This document shows positions 25,001 to 34,959 of a DNA stretch of 64,000 nucleotides, one piece after another. The notes beneath the pieces are model-generated. The model ran no database searches and was not told the DNA's origin. It saw nothing but the letters and a program-made list of their open reading frames with translations. How positions within the stretch are numbered: position 1 is the stretch's first letter; each line of letters starts with the position of its first letter. The position numbers and the translations under genes were made by a program. The stretch covers positions 3,415,501 through 3,479,500 of the forward strand of contig BSDZ01000014.1 in the NCBI GenBank assembly GCA_030268105.1, in the 5' to 3' direction. This DNA comes from Volvox africanus (taxonomy: Eukaryota; Chlorophyta; Chlorophyceae; Chlamydomonadales; Volvocaceae).

Positions 25001-25317
25001 GATCAGGAATACGAGATCAACCTCAAGGTAAGGCGCCCGCCCAGGGGCCGGGGAGGCTTGACTGTGGGCTGTCGGGTATAGCGGAGGGACTTATTACCTG
25101 GGCAGTGATTGCGGCGGTGGCGGTGATGGTGGTGAAATGCTGTGGAAGGGGTGGGGCGATAGGGTTTGACGAAGCGCGCGGGTCCAGCAGCTTAGTCCGT
25201 CATTGCATCTGTCCTCGGGCTTACTGTGCCTCAACATACCGCCTTTCCCTCGTCACCCTTTGCCGCTGTCCTCCTCGCCGTCAGATTGCACCCAATGATG
25301 ATGCCATGGAGCAGTAG
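1189..25317 (+). CDS. BRR2: BRR2, U5 snRNP 200-kDa DExD/H helicase
   Basis: BRR2 is the Ski2-like ATPase that unwinds U4/U6 during spliceosome activation in the nucleus. The 45 exons join without a frame break to 6504 nt (2167 aa; family members are about 2140-2170). The N-terminus [16 protein letters not shown] matches plant BRR2 and fixes the ATG. Cassette 1: APTGAGKT about 517-524, DEIH 631-634, SAT 668-670, QMMGRAGR 867-874. Cassette 2: APTGSGKT about 1365-1372, DELH 1473-1476, but SAT is replaced by GLCHSAA and TPEKWD by TPQQWD, as expected for the degenerate second cassette. Each cassette is followed by winged-helix and Sec63-like sequence. Exons: 1189-1254, 2015-2107, 2735-2911, 3276-3368, 3887-4060, 4474-4563, 4836-4907, 5412-5552, 5750-5859, 6274-6479, 7012-7130, 7266-7485, 7920-8038, 8345-8536, 8913-9002, 9410-9492, 9982-10117, 10463-10624, 11062-11187, 11501-11672, 12054-12193, 12459-12575, 12874-12963, 13789-13922, 14268-14385, 14700-14919, 15153-15288, 16062-16197, 16904-17079, 17405-17543, 17878-18011, 18522-18710, 19185-19319, 19749-19920, 20338-20471, 20721-20895, 21101-21262, 21741-21902, 22132-22284, 22650-22809, 23138-23349, 23715-24002, 24530-24754, 24905-25027, 25285-25317. 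Confidence 0.97.
4754..4814 (+). repeat. Pre-acceptor intronic repeat, copy E (diverged)
   Basis: Lies at the 3' end of BRR2 intron 6, about 20 nt before exon 7. It keeps the family pattern: GGTTAGTC, a central CAG-rich part, then CTCGTTTCATTCGTCTTCCC. More diverged than the copies in introns 27, 33 and 41. Confidence 0.45.
6948..6970 (+). repeat. Pre-acceptor intronic repeat, partial copy D
   Basis: Only the 3' part of the family remains (TGTCTCGTTTATCCGACTTA), in BRR2 intron 10, about 40 nt before exon 11. Confidence 0.4.
9906..9960 (+). repeat. Pre-acceptor intronic repeat, copy F
   Basis: Near the 3' end of BRR2 intron 16. It resembles the copy in the P4-ATPase gene at 47050-47103 (shared CCTCGTTTC, CAGTATCAGCAC, GGATTCG and TTCGACTT blocks), which makes chance pyrimidine richness a less likely explanation. 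Confidence 0.5.
11353..11409. repeat. Telomere-like hairpin flanked by TA repeats
   Basis: In BRR2 intron 19. A TA tract leads into GGTTTAGGGTTTTAGGG, then GAAACCC and another TA tract, so the whole block can fold into a hairpin. TTTTAGGG is the Chlamydomonas-type telomere unit and TTTAGGG the land-plant type; both spacings occur here. Confidence 0.6.
11994..12047. repeat. (CA)n microsatellite before exon 21
   Basis: About 27 CA units ending 6 nt before the BRR2 exon 21 boundary at 12054, so the repeat takes the place normally held by the polypyrimidine tract. Confidence 0.95.
13035..13069. repeat. (TA)n microsatellite
   Basis: Uninterrupted TA run in BRR2 intron 23, at the left side of an AT-rich block. 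Confidence 0.95.
13141..13740. other. AT-rich foreign-looking block in BRR2 intron 23
   Basis: About 600 bp that is strikingly AT-rich compared with the surrounding exons and introns. Short open stretches can be read (for example [19 protein letters not shown], ending in a stop), with base and codon use unlike the nuclear genes here. It could be an organelle-derived insertion, a viral or bacterial fragment, or an old transposon body. No specific source is recognised, and no intact gene is present. Confidence 0.55.
14412..14448. repeat. (GGT)n microsatellite
   Basis: Trinucleotide run near the 5' end of BRR2 intron 25. The same intron ends with a CA-rich tract at 14650-14678. Confidence 0.9.
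15811..15880 (+). repeat. Pre-acceptor intronic repeat, copy A
   Basis: In BRR2 intron 27. It shares with copies B (19650) and C (23584) the order: GCGGT(T/C)AG, GCTT(T/C)ACA, CAGCG, ATATCG or a variant, then TCTCGTTTATTCGACTT. The similarity extends about 65 nt. Confidence 0.7.
15911..15934. repeat. Telomere-like TTTTAGGGG repeats
   Basis: TAGGGG followed by two TTTTAGGGG units in BRR2 intron 27, about 125 nt before exon 28. Close to the TTTTAGGG telomere unit of chlamydomonadalean algae with one extra G. Confidence 0.6.
17544..17877 (+). other. GC-AG intron (BRR2 intron 30)
   Basis: Exon 30 ends with the codons for NPIQTQ and exon 31 starts [10 protein letters not shown], an order conserved in BRR2. 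The boundary reads CCCAG then GCACGT, so the donor is GC, not GT. The nearest GT (4 nt further on) would break the frame. GC-AG introns are a known minor class spliced by the major spliceosome. Confidence 0.88.
18841..19080 (+). repeat. 240-bp duplicated intronic element, copy 1
   Basis: In BRR2 intron 32. Nearly identical to 22351-22588 in intron 39 and in the same orientation; differences are a few substitutions and small indels in the CA-rich part and near the right end. It starts CAAGTGTACAGACATGTACG and ends CCCCAGGGGTT. No terminal inverted repeat is evident. Confidence 0.93.
19650..19712 (+). repeat. Pre-acceptor intronic repeat, copy B
   Basis: In BRR2 intron 33, about 36 nt before exon 34. 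Contains GGTTAGTC, GCTTTACAGCAGC, TACAGCGATATCG and TCTCGTTTATTC in the family order. Confidence 0.7.
19965..20290. repeat. AT-rich low-complexity block
   Basis: BRR2 intron 34 is mostly TA-, TTA- and TAAAAA-rich simple sequence, with several self-complementary TATATA runs. No coding signal. Confidence 0.85.
20896..21075 (+). repeat. TG tract and CA tract at opposite ends of BRR2 intron 36
   Basis: The 205-bp intron opens with a TG-rich tract (about 20896-20962) and has a CA-rich tract (about 21031-21075) just before its acceptor. The two are reverse complementary in register over long stretches, so the intron RNA could fold into one long stem joining its two ends. Confidence 0.8.
22351..22588 (+). 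repeat. 240-bp duplicated intronic element, copy 2
   Basis: In BRR2 intron 39. Second copy of the element at 18841-19080, starting 66 nt after the exon 39 boundary and ending 61 nt before exon 40. Confidence 0.93.
22891..23027. repeat. (GGGAGA)n hexamer array
   Basis: About 23 hexamers near the 5' end of BRR2 intron 40, followed by a CT-rich tract before exon 41. Open frames across it on either strand (poly Glu-Arg, poly Leu-Ser, poly Leu-Pro) are repeat artefacts. Confidence 0.95.
23584..23652 (+). repeat. Pre-acceptor intronic repeat, copy C
   Basis: In BRR2 intron 41. Contains ATCGCGGTTAGTCATGC, CACAGCAGCGTC and TGTCTCGTTTATTCGTCTTC, followed by a C run and CA repeat before exon 42. Confidence 0.7.
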
Positions 25318-27354
25318 CGAGAAATTGTTGGCGGGGAAGGGAGGACGAGGTCTGCCTGTGACATGACCCGAGAACACTAACCGGCGGCTCTAGTAGCGCG
25401 GGATGAGGTTTACTTCCAAGCAGTAAAATGTATGAAATGGGCACTGCGGCGTAGTTTGTGGCTGAAGTGTGTTTACATGTGTGTATATCTAGGTGTTTTG
25501 GAAGCCTCTGTTCCTCTCTAGGGCGCATAGGGCCTATGTCGGGGAGGGGCACATGCATATTCGAATTCTTTGGTCGCTTTCATCCAGCTGCTTAGGGCGC
25601 GGCAGAAACCGCAAAGCCTTGGGGCCTTAATTCTACAGCACAACGTGCATGGGGAAGGGCCGAAGGCGTAGTATACGAAAAGTGGCGCGTGGCTTTGTGC
25701 GACGCATTACCGCCTTATGCACCAGGGACAACTAGGGCCAGGGTAGGGGGTTTCAAGGCTCCATAGTCATTGGTGTTGGCTCAGGGATTGGGAAAGCCTG
25801 TACATGTCGTGTGCGGCTTTTTGGACAAAATGAACACGTTTCACATTTGGCGAGGTTTGGGTGCTGCTGGTGTTTCGGACGTTCATGGGCGCAGAAGAGT
25901 GGTGGGGGCTGCTAAGGTTTCCTCTGGACCTTGGATGAAGCTGATCGTTGTCCGTCGTGACATTGACGTTGACATTGACGCACATGTTGAGTGGCGCTAA
26001 CTGAGCAGACAGTAACTACCCCCTAGTAATGCCCCCCAAGGGAATCGGGCTCGATACTGAGGTGTGTGTGTGTGTGTGTGTTTTTCGAGGGGGGGGTTAA
26101 GGGGGGGGAGGCTCTGTTTTGGCTGATATGGCAGGCGGTGGTGGGTGCAACCCCTCAGCTTTTCCCCTGCGCTTTTCATTTTCGTTTAGGGATGCTGTTG
26201 AAGCCTACGTTCGTGATTTCGTGAGCAACGGCCTCTGCTGAAGAAGCTGCGCTGGACCTTGGTTTGTACCGATGCTGACATGCAGCTATTGAGACAGGCT
26301 TTTATGTTGCAGCTCCCGGCCGCCTCCACACCACCCCAAAAGATTCCTTCCTGGAGAGGGTGTCTGGGTCTCCTGCTCTCCATCAGCACAATTTGGTACG
26401 GACTGAGGTGACATTCTTCCACGCGTCCGTACCCGCCAAAAGCATCGCACACCGAATTCGCGCCTGGATCTGAGCCACCCGCTTTCCTCCTTCTGGTGCC
26501 CGCCCGTTGACAGCAGCCCAGTAGCAGCCCAGCGTGGGAAAATATTAGGGAGGGAGACTGGACGCCATTATTTGACAAGTGCAATGAAAGGGTGCGTCTT
26601 GTCTTCCGTAAAGAAGAAGTAAAAGGTTCCCCATTATGCGCCAGTGCTGCTGTCCAATTAGACATCGCGCGCACAGCAACTCCAGACCTCGGATAGTCTT
26701 CCATCAGATAAATGAGACCTCACTACATTCAGCCCCTCCTCCGGGCGACGACACCGCCCACCCTCGTCCACCGATGGCAAGGCAAGGATAGTCTAATACG
26801 CACAGCGAGATTATGACCCACCAGCCCCATCAAGGCCCTGCGTACTTCCACCACAGGTATTTTATACGGCCTGACAGGAAGTCCCGCGCGCACACGAAGA
26901 AAGCTGCCAAAGCTGCTTGCATGGCATATCGCCCACTGCTCCCAGAGTGCTGCCAAAGCTTCCCGAAATATCCTCTCGTCGTCCCTTGCGCAGCCCTCCA
27001 TCCTGCACTGCACTGCTACCACGGTGCTCATCCACCCTACCCCTGAAAGGTCGTGTTCGAGTCCCTCTTGAGGGACCGAATGCAATCCTAATCACATAAC
27101 AGAGCTACCGTGCGCAGTCATGCACGCATACAGCCACATATAGAATATATGATATCAGGTTAGGCCATTTTAGGCCAGCTAATAAAATGCACCACGTATA
27201 CAGAGCGCCAAACATCCCCTGGCAGCAGCAGCAGCAGAGCCATGTTAACAAAGGAGGACATAAAAAAAACGTAGCGGACCTTTAGTCCCCACAGAACCAA
27301 TTGTAACACACCCCTTACTGTGTTTAAATGCCTTCATAACGCCAACGAAACACG
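25318..27354. other. Convergent intergenic region, 3' flanks
   Basis: Between the BRR2 stop and the stop of the minus-strand gene. It should contain both 3' UTRs. Minus-strand open frames at 26186-26704 and 26729-27085 show no recognisable domain and are treated as chance. A GT run near 26061-26080 and a G run near 26090-26110 are the only repeats seen. No clear TGTAA poly(A) signal was found. Confidence 0.5.
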
Positions 27355-30249
27355 CTAGTCGTCGACAGCAGCCTGACCTTCACCATCGCCGCCAGCGCTG
27401 CTGCCGTTGGCACTGTCACGTGCTGCCGCCACAGCCTCCACAGCCGCTTGCCGCGCGTCGCCGTACGCCCACGCCGCCACCGCTGCAACCGCGTCGTCCT
27501 CGTCGTCCCCTGCCAACGGAATGTCCTCCTCCTCCACCTCCAACGCCTCCGCTTCCTCCTCCCCCTCCTCCTCCTCCCCCTCCTTCTCCTCTTCCTCCTC
27601 CTCCTTCTCCTCCTCCTCCTCATCCCGCCGCCCGACCTCACCAACTTTATCCTTGAGCCATGAAGTCGGGCGTGACGTGACCTCCTCGCCTTCCTCCACG
27701 TCGTCCCCATCCTCACCCTTGTCCGAGTCTACGTGATGACGCAGCTGCCGCTGCTTCAGCAGTGGTGCTAGTTCGTAATCGGCTACTAACCGGCTCTCGG
27801 CATATTGTCGGGTGCCAACACCGCCGTCGTACTCGTACTCGTACTTGTACCCATCTCCTCCGTCGGAAGATGACGTTTCCGCAAACAGGCAGCTCGACAC
27901 GGTCAGATTTAGATGGTTTCGGAGCGAGAAGTTGGTGGCTTTGCTGCGAGGAAGAGGAGGCGGGCAACACAACGTCCACGTTTAGATAGAGAAAGAAGCG
28001 GGTTTCATTCATTACATGGAAGGGTGATGCGTTGGGTGGTTGGGTGATTGAGTGGGGGACGCACGAGCATCTTCATCGTTTAGGACGCCAACACGAGTGA
28101 AATGTGAGACGAGTGGAGCCTCAGTCGTGTTGGCACGGAAAGCTTGGTGGGCAAGTTTGATATGGTGCGGTGCGATGATGGTGGGGGTTAAAGACCTGAG
28201 CTCTTTTGCTCGACGTAACGGCGGTGCCACCCTCACCCTCACCCCCACCCGGCAGGAGACGGTGTCCGCATGCCCGCCACGCCGTGCGCGTGCGGCGATG
28301 GCACGGGCGAAGGCACGGACCAGCCGCCCACGGAGCTCCGCGGCGAAGACGGTATATAGATACGACTGGGCCGCGCAGGACGGTGATGTACGGCATGGCC
28401 ACCGCAACCTGCGGCGTCAGGTGTTTCCGGTGTACCGCCTCCGCCTCCGCCGCCGTCCGTCCTGAAGTCCACCAATGCAGGGCCTTCCAGCATTCCACCT
28501 GCTGCTGCACCGCTCGTACTGCTTCCTTCGCTTCCGCCTGCGTTGCTTAATATCCCCGCTCTCAATGGAGACGATGACACGGCTGTGGCAGCCGCCTCCG
28601 CCTCCGCCTCCGCTGCCCGCACCGCCGCCTCTGTCGATGGGAAGGAAAAGCTGTGGTACAAGTCTGAAGCGGCGGCGCGCTGCGCTGCGGTTGATGATAA
28701 TGCACCGACAGGAAGAGACTCGGACAACCTGATGGCCTCCCGCCGCCGCCGCCGCCGTGCGCCATTTCCATTCCCATTGCCGTCAAGGTCCTCCTCCTCC
28801 TCCTCTTCGCTATAGCCATCGTATAGGTCGTTGGCGCCCGGACCGGCGGAGGAAACCGACTCGCCACGCTGCTGTATCTGCCAGCGACGGCGACTGACGG
28901 CGGCGGCGGTGGCACTGGCGCCGCCAGCGTCGCTATCGGCGTCACTGGCGCCGGTGCCGTCACCGGTACCGCCGCTAGGATTACGGAGCTTGAGCCTTTT
29001 CCAAGAGTTATCGTGGGTGGGCGTCTGCAGGAGTTCGTCATCGTTGTCATCATCGCGTCGATCACGATGACTCCCCAATGCGGTAAGTGCGCCAGGGCGC
29101 CCATACGCACTGTCGCCGTCGCCGTCGCACCGCCTGCCGCTGATCCTATCATCATCATCGTCGTCGTCATCGTATAAGTCCGCGCGGTGGAGCCAATCCT
29201 TGCCGTCAGCGTCCCCGTCGCCGCTGCCCTCCCGCATTTCAAAGCTAGCGCAATGAAACGCAAAGCTGAGATCGGCACGTGGCGTCGGCGTCGGCGTCGG
29301 CGTCGTCGAACCGCTGCCACTGCCAGCGCCCCCGTCAGCGTCGTACGGAGTCCGTGGCGGAGGTGACGACGGACTGACAGCAACGCTGGGCTCCTGGTCT
29401 TCCTCTTCCGCTTGATTGTTGCCATCACGCTTATAACATTCCGCATGCTTGCCGTACCTTACTAATCCTGCGTTGGCCCTATCCTGCTGCTGATGCGTCT
29501 CTGCATTTGACGGCATCGGCTCCTCAATCACCTCCGGTGCCTCAGCCCCTGCTTCTAATGCTCCCTGCATTGCCAACTCCCCCTCCCCTTCTAAAGCTCG
29601 AATCGCTGGACCGCTGCCTCCCGCTGCCTCCTTCACCACCACCGTTGGACTCAGCAACAGCCAGCTGCCCCCACCAACGCTACGGCCGCTGATACTCCTC
29701 TTCCTCTCGCCGCTGCGCTCCACATCCTCACCAGCATCACTGCCATACGGCGACGAATGCGGCTGCGGCGCCGCCGCCATCAGCTCTAAGGAGCCGTCGG
29801 CCGAACGAAGTGGAATCGTCGCCACATTCGGATCGTCTCCACTGATCCAGGGGTGCACCCGCGCGGCGTCGAGCGACGACACATCCGACAACCCCCCAAT
29901 GGACGAACGGCGGCTGTCGAATGCCCGAGTGGCATCGTTGGAACCAACCGAGCCACCGCCACTGAGAACGCCGCCGCCGCCGCCGCCGCCGCCGCTGCGG
30001 AAGTATGCTGGCGCTACCAGCGACTCGTACTGCGTTCCATCGCTGCCCCTGCCATTGCCGCGGCCTCCGACCCATGGGCGAACTCGCTCCGCATCCAGAC
30101 TGGAGGCGTTTGAATGGGCACCGGAGGAGGGGCGCCGGTAGCGGGCGGAGTCCAGGCAGGGAGGGGTGGTCGCGGCGCTGGTGGCGGCAGCAGCCGCGGT
30201 GTTAATGATGGTGTTGCTGTTATCATTATTATTATTATTATTATTATTG

Positions 30250-30281
<32 letters not shown>

Positions 30282-30976
30282 GGTATCGGATACCGCAGCC
30301 AAGTCTACCCGTTGCCGACCATGGATTTGCGCCAGCTGTGAGAAATCGGACGCCTCCTCCGAATGCATGTGCTTGGGACGCGAAGCGGAGCCCTCCCAGG
30401 AGCCATGCGGCTTAAGAGGTGACGACTGCGTCAGAAGCTCTTGTAGGACGGGCGAGCCAAGCTGCTGTACAAAGGCGCTGGCCATCGTGCTCGGCGCTGG
30501 ACTGGCGGCAAACGCTGCCGCCAGTGTTGGCCGTCGGGTCGTTGGCGGCACGGAACGACTGACCTCCCACTTACCGGCGTCGCCAGAGGTGGTAGTGGCG
30601 GCGGCGGAGAAGGACGGCCCATACAGGCCGCCAAAGTCATGAGATTCGCCGCCCCCACCACCACCGCCGCCATGCACGTCGCTGCCGCCACCGACACGCG
30701 GAAACCTGTAGCCCTTAACCTGCGCGAAGCTATCATCCTCTTCGAAGTGTGTACCCGTACGGCTATCAAACTTCGGTACACTTTGTGGAGTGGCTATGGA
30801 TGATCCGAACATCTTCGCGCCACTTGGCGCTTGGTGTTTAGGGTTGTCCATCTCCGCGAAGGAGTAAGGAGGCGAAAAGACCATGCGCTCCGCTGCCGGT
30901 GCCTGTAGCTCCGGGACCATGACATGCATGGTACGGCCTGCCGGACTGCCCAGCTCAAACGGGTGGTACGACGGCC
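27355..30976 (-). CDS. Low-complexity protein of unknown function, 3' part
   Basis: Two minus-strand exons are supported. The large one runs from about 30976 (acceptor after CGTCCTGCAG) to 28243 (donor GTGAGG); the last runs from 27943 (acceptor CTTCCTCGCAG) to the TAG at 27355. Their phases match (2 then 1), giving about 1107 residues. The protein is rich in Ser, Gly, Ala and Asp, with an Asn run, Thr-Pro repeats, Asp runs and a final Glu-rich tract, so it is probably largely disordered. Two copies of a motif of about 23 residues (RR-SS-G--S--SSLDA-RV-PW) lie at about 30138-30068 and 29915-29847. No enzyme domain is recognised. It is probably continuous with the exons at 32948-34959. Small extra exons may be missed. 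Confidence 0.6.
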
Positions 30977-32947
30977 CTGCAGGACGCAGAAGCGGGGAAC
31001 ATTTGAGTTTTTGCCGAGCAGCGATATACAGGAGCATCAGCAAACAAAATAACGCTTAATACAGAACAATGCAATGCATCCTCACATATATCCAACCAAG
31101 CCAGCTAACAAGACTTGCGCCTTATAATGCGGTCATCCGGAATACCAAATGGCCAGTAAGCTTCCGCGTCGTACAGCGGTGCCACCGTCCGACGATCTGT
31201 AACGGCAAGCTGCGCGTCAGAAGCGCCTAAGAAGCGGCGGGTCGAGTCACTTTTCCGCATTTCGGCTGATAACCGGAAAATTCGGCATTGGTGTTTAGGG
31301 GCAGGCAGCCTAGAGTATACGGCAGAGATCTTCTAGTTTGGGGAGTGCTTTCTGGATGCCTGGCGCGTTGTGTCTGGGAGGGCATCATCACCTAGGCTAC
31401 ATGCTGGGCCACACCCTGTCGGCTCGTGTGTGTTTCTGTGTGTCTGTGTGTATATGTTTAGTTACACAGCGGGGTCCGGAGTGCATAGGACCTCCATGGC
31501 CGCGGAGAACCACGAGCAACAGGGGTTTGCAGATGTCGTTAAGGGGACTGGAGGTCGCGGCTCCGCAAGCAAGATGCACGCGTGCGCCGCATACATCCTC
31601 CCACTCTCTCCCCTGCAACTGAAACCCACCCAAGTCCGCACCCGTCATATGTTAACACCTCCCCCCCATGTGTTTTAAAGCCCTCTCCAATTAGAGGGCC
31701 CAACAAAGGGTGTGGGTACCTGCATAAGCGATTGCGCCAATGCCGCCGCCAAAACCGATGTGTTGTACTGCAGCGAGCGGCTTGACCAACCCACGCGCAC
31801 ACATGAGCGTCCCCGTGTGCGGCCCCCCAATCCACGACTTATAGTGGCAATCCCACCCCTACCCACATAGACGCGCTTCCACCGCATTCAAGGACAGCCC
31901 CAGCGGTTCATATTTGAACACATGCTTCAGCATTCGGACCATCCGGGCAGATGGGACTGCAGCGGCCCCACCGAAACCAATGGAGCCGGAAACTCATGTG
32001 CTGTTGGATGTATGCCTAGATAGGTATTTAGATAATTATTTAGATAGATATTCAGATAGATACGATCAATCAGGATCCCACTGAGATCAATGGACAGCGC
32101 AACCCTCCCCCCCTCTCTTTCTCTATCTCTGCGACAGAGTCAGTCAAACCCAACTCGGAGAGACCAGGACCTTGAGCGGCAAACGCGCCGGCTTCAGCAA
32201 GGGAACGCGGATGCTCCAGAACCACGACCTCAGACCTCAAAACCAGAGGTCTCGGCCCGAGGTCGCCGCCGCACTCGAGGACAGCGGCACGTTGTGGTAA
32301 AGGGGCCGCTACAGCACCTTCTTTGCCGCCAGATGTAGTCCTAATCCCGAGACAGAGTGATAGAGCAGAGTCCCCTCCTTGTAGGACCCTTGTTAAATAA
32401 TTTAACATCGCACCACAGCCCATTGCACCGTAGTGGGCACTGCACAGTACTGCATTGCATATAATCCTTCGAAGCAGCAGCCTCACGCGGCTATCCTAAT
32501 AATCAGAAAGAATGTGGAAGGTCAGCTCGCGTGAACCCCTGGCCACTTTGGGGATGGCATGGGTTGTTAAAACACCCGATCAGGGGGAATCATCACAGCA
32601 CAGCACAGCATAGCACAGCATAGCATAACAGAAGTCCAAAACTTTGGGACACAAACCGCAGCTGGTTCTCCCACACCCGCATCCGCACACATTTCATCAC
32701 TGCGCAGGACCAATAGCAAGCTGTGTTTGTGGTTAAAAGCCTGAAGATTGCCTCCATAACCCGCCCTAAAGACAAGCTCTCTCAAAAGTCCGCAGCTTAC
32801 GGACGTTACAGCCTTCTGCGCCACCAGTAGGCTTCTGCACCCCAAAACCCGTATTGCAAGGTGAGCTTAAGGGGTCAGCAAACGAAAACGATCGCTAAGA
32901 CATCTGGGTCAAGCACCCATGGGTTCAGCCACTGCCGCTATCGCTAC
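30977..32947. other. Region between the two blocks of the minus-strand gene
   Basis: Nearly 2 kb with no convincing exon. If the flanking blocks are one gene this is an intron or contains small unseen exons. Short tetranucleotide-like runs (TAGATAGATATT near 32020-32060) and repeated CATAGCACAG near 32595-32635 are present. Confidence 0.4.
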
Positions 32948-34959
32948 CGTTGCCGCGGCTGCTGCGAAGCTGATGCGACCCACGGTGTTGGTTCCATCAC
33001 GACTTCATGACTATCGCCCCCTCCGCCCTCCGCCTCACCTTCGAGCGTGCCCATATGGACGGCGACGGCAGGCGAGTAGCGCTGTGGGCGGAGCGACGAC
33101 GACGTCGGCATTGCAGGGTACGACGCCAGCACGGCCGCAGAAGCTGCGGCGGCCGCAAGTGGTGTTTCTGACTGTTCAGCCGCTGCCTGAGGCGCATGCT
33201 GCAGCGATAGCTGCTGGTGCCTGGTTGGTTGCGACGGCGACAGAGAGGCGTGCGGCAGTCCCGCCGGCGGGGACTGCGTCAGATAATGCGGCGGTGGTGG
33301 TTCAGGTGAGTCCGACGCGGCTGCTGACACGGAAACCACATAGACCCTTGTCTCGCTAATACTGCCATTCCTCAGCTCGTGAGGTGAGGCGAAACGACCG
33401 CTGCCCAGAGGGGAGTCCATGTCGCCAGGGCCAATCGGTGGAAAGTACCGCTGGGTTGGCAGGTCTGACGTCGCTATAGGGGAAGGCGCCGCTGCCGCCG
33501 CTACTACCGCAGGCACAATGGGTCTCGTTACCGTTGGCGCCGACATCACCGCCGACAGCCCTTGCGATGCAGCGGTGGTAGAGGTGGCGGCGGTAGCGCC
33601 AGTACCGCCGCCGTTATACAACGTGTGGCTCCGGTGTCCCATGGAGGAGGCCAGATGCGCAGCTTTCTCCTGCACACCGCTGAGCGTGCTGCGATGAAGA
33701 TCACACAGTGGGCAGGCATTGACATGCTGCAGAGGATTGTGAAGAAAGGATCAAGCGCGCAAGATATGACAGGCAGGAAGGCTCAGGCAGGGCAGGCGCC
33801 AGGAGGGGGTGGGCATATGCGGTTCTTAACGTCTCGAAGGAAGAAGGATGGTGGGGTCATGCTGTGGACACGTGGAATCGGGAGGGGAGAATGGTCTGGG
33901 GTCCTGGATCTGATGCATGACCCAGTGCGGTACGCAATTGATTTCAGCTATAAGAGAGGTTCATCCTGAAGGGAACCCTCCTGCACGTTTGGCGCCTTGC
34001 AGCTATGTCCTAGCTGGGTGCGCGAGAAGGTGTAATTGCTGGCTATGTCGATCCATTTCAACTTGGACATAAATATATGCATGAAATTGTCTTCAATAAA
34101 ATCGTGTGTAGCCCATAGCGCGGGAAACTTGTTCGTAGATGTCCGGCAAGCTTATGTTGCAGATTACACCTTACCTCGAAACCCTCAAGAGCTGTTGCCG
34201 TAGCGCGTCCATACGTGCCACAAGTGTAGACGTGAGAGCTGTGGCCGGTTGATCGCGAGAAGTCCCCATATCCGACTGCCATCCAAGGCTTGGGCTACCA
34301 CGCCACGTCGAGCTAGAGCCATGAGCCTCGCTCTGCAGCATCGCGTAGTCCTCTACAACCGAATCGAGTCCTGCCAATGTCTCTGGCTGGTATTCTACTT
34401 GAACCTCTACCGGGATAGGTTTTAATTCTGAAGAGTTGTTCGTACTCTCCTGCGGTTCTTGATAAAAGACTCCAGAAGACGCAAGCTCCGTTTGCGTTTG
34501 TACTTCGCGAAATGCGTTGTCAACGTTCCTTATCGCCTCCCTTACTGTGTAGTCGTACTCTTCACGATACCTCGGCTTTTGCGACGGCAGTGTGTCTGCT
34601 GGTGCCGCCTCCATCACAGCGTTGTAGGCATACCTACCGGGCCGGTAAGTGGGCGTGCGATCCGATTGTAGGCCTTCCGCGCGAACCGAGTAAATCCGAT
34701 GGACATCCGTTGTCGTTGGGGTCTTCGCCTTAACCGGGCGGGGCCAAAACTCGAACAAACCTACACCCCGAGAAGAATTACCACTTCGGAGATGAGGCGG
34801 AAGTACTTCCGCAACTGTCAAGGGCCGAACATTTGTGTTGAAGCCTCTTCTTGGCGCATTAGGTTGTGCCCTTTGCTCTGTTCGTTGCTCCGCAACAGAA
34901 AGAAGGCGCAAGCTTCCAGGATCACCATCGGCGTCTAACGGAAGGAAGACCCGCGACAT
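32948..34959 (-). CDS. Unknown protein, probable 5' exons of the minus-strand gene
   Basis: Exon 1 starts at the ATG at 34959-34957 (MSRVFLPLDADGDPGS) and runs 785 nt to a GTAAGG donor below 34175. A second exon fits from 33688 (acceptor TTCATCGCAG) to a possible GTAGCG donor below 32948; the phases agree across the join and give a continuous helical stretch (ALRQQLLRVSSTLSGVQEKA). An alternative acceptor near 33731 would open a CPLC motif in the same frame but does not match the donor phase. Residues are Ala/Ser/Pro-rich in the second exon. No domain is recognised. The link to the block at 27355-30976 is inferred from order and strand and is not proven by matching phases. Confidence 0.5.

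Noticed and set aside
26186..26704. A 172-codon minus-strand frame downstream of BRR2
   Set aside because: No domain or motif; lies in the probable 3' UTR region between convergent genes.
28562..29446. A 294-codon minus-strand frame overlapping the low-complexity gene
   Set aside because: It is a frame shadow of the 28243-30976 exon, caused by GC-rich trinucleotide runs; the exon frame has fitting splice sites and a repeated motif, this one has neither.
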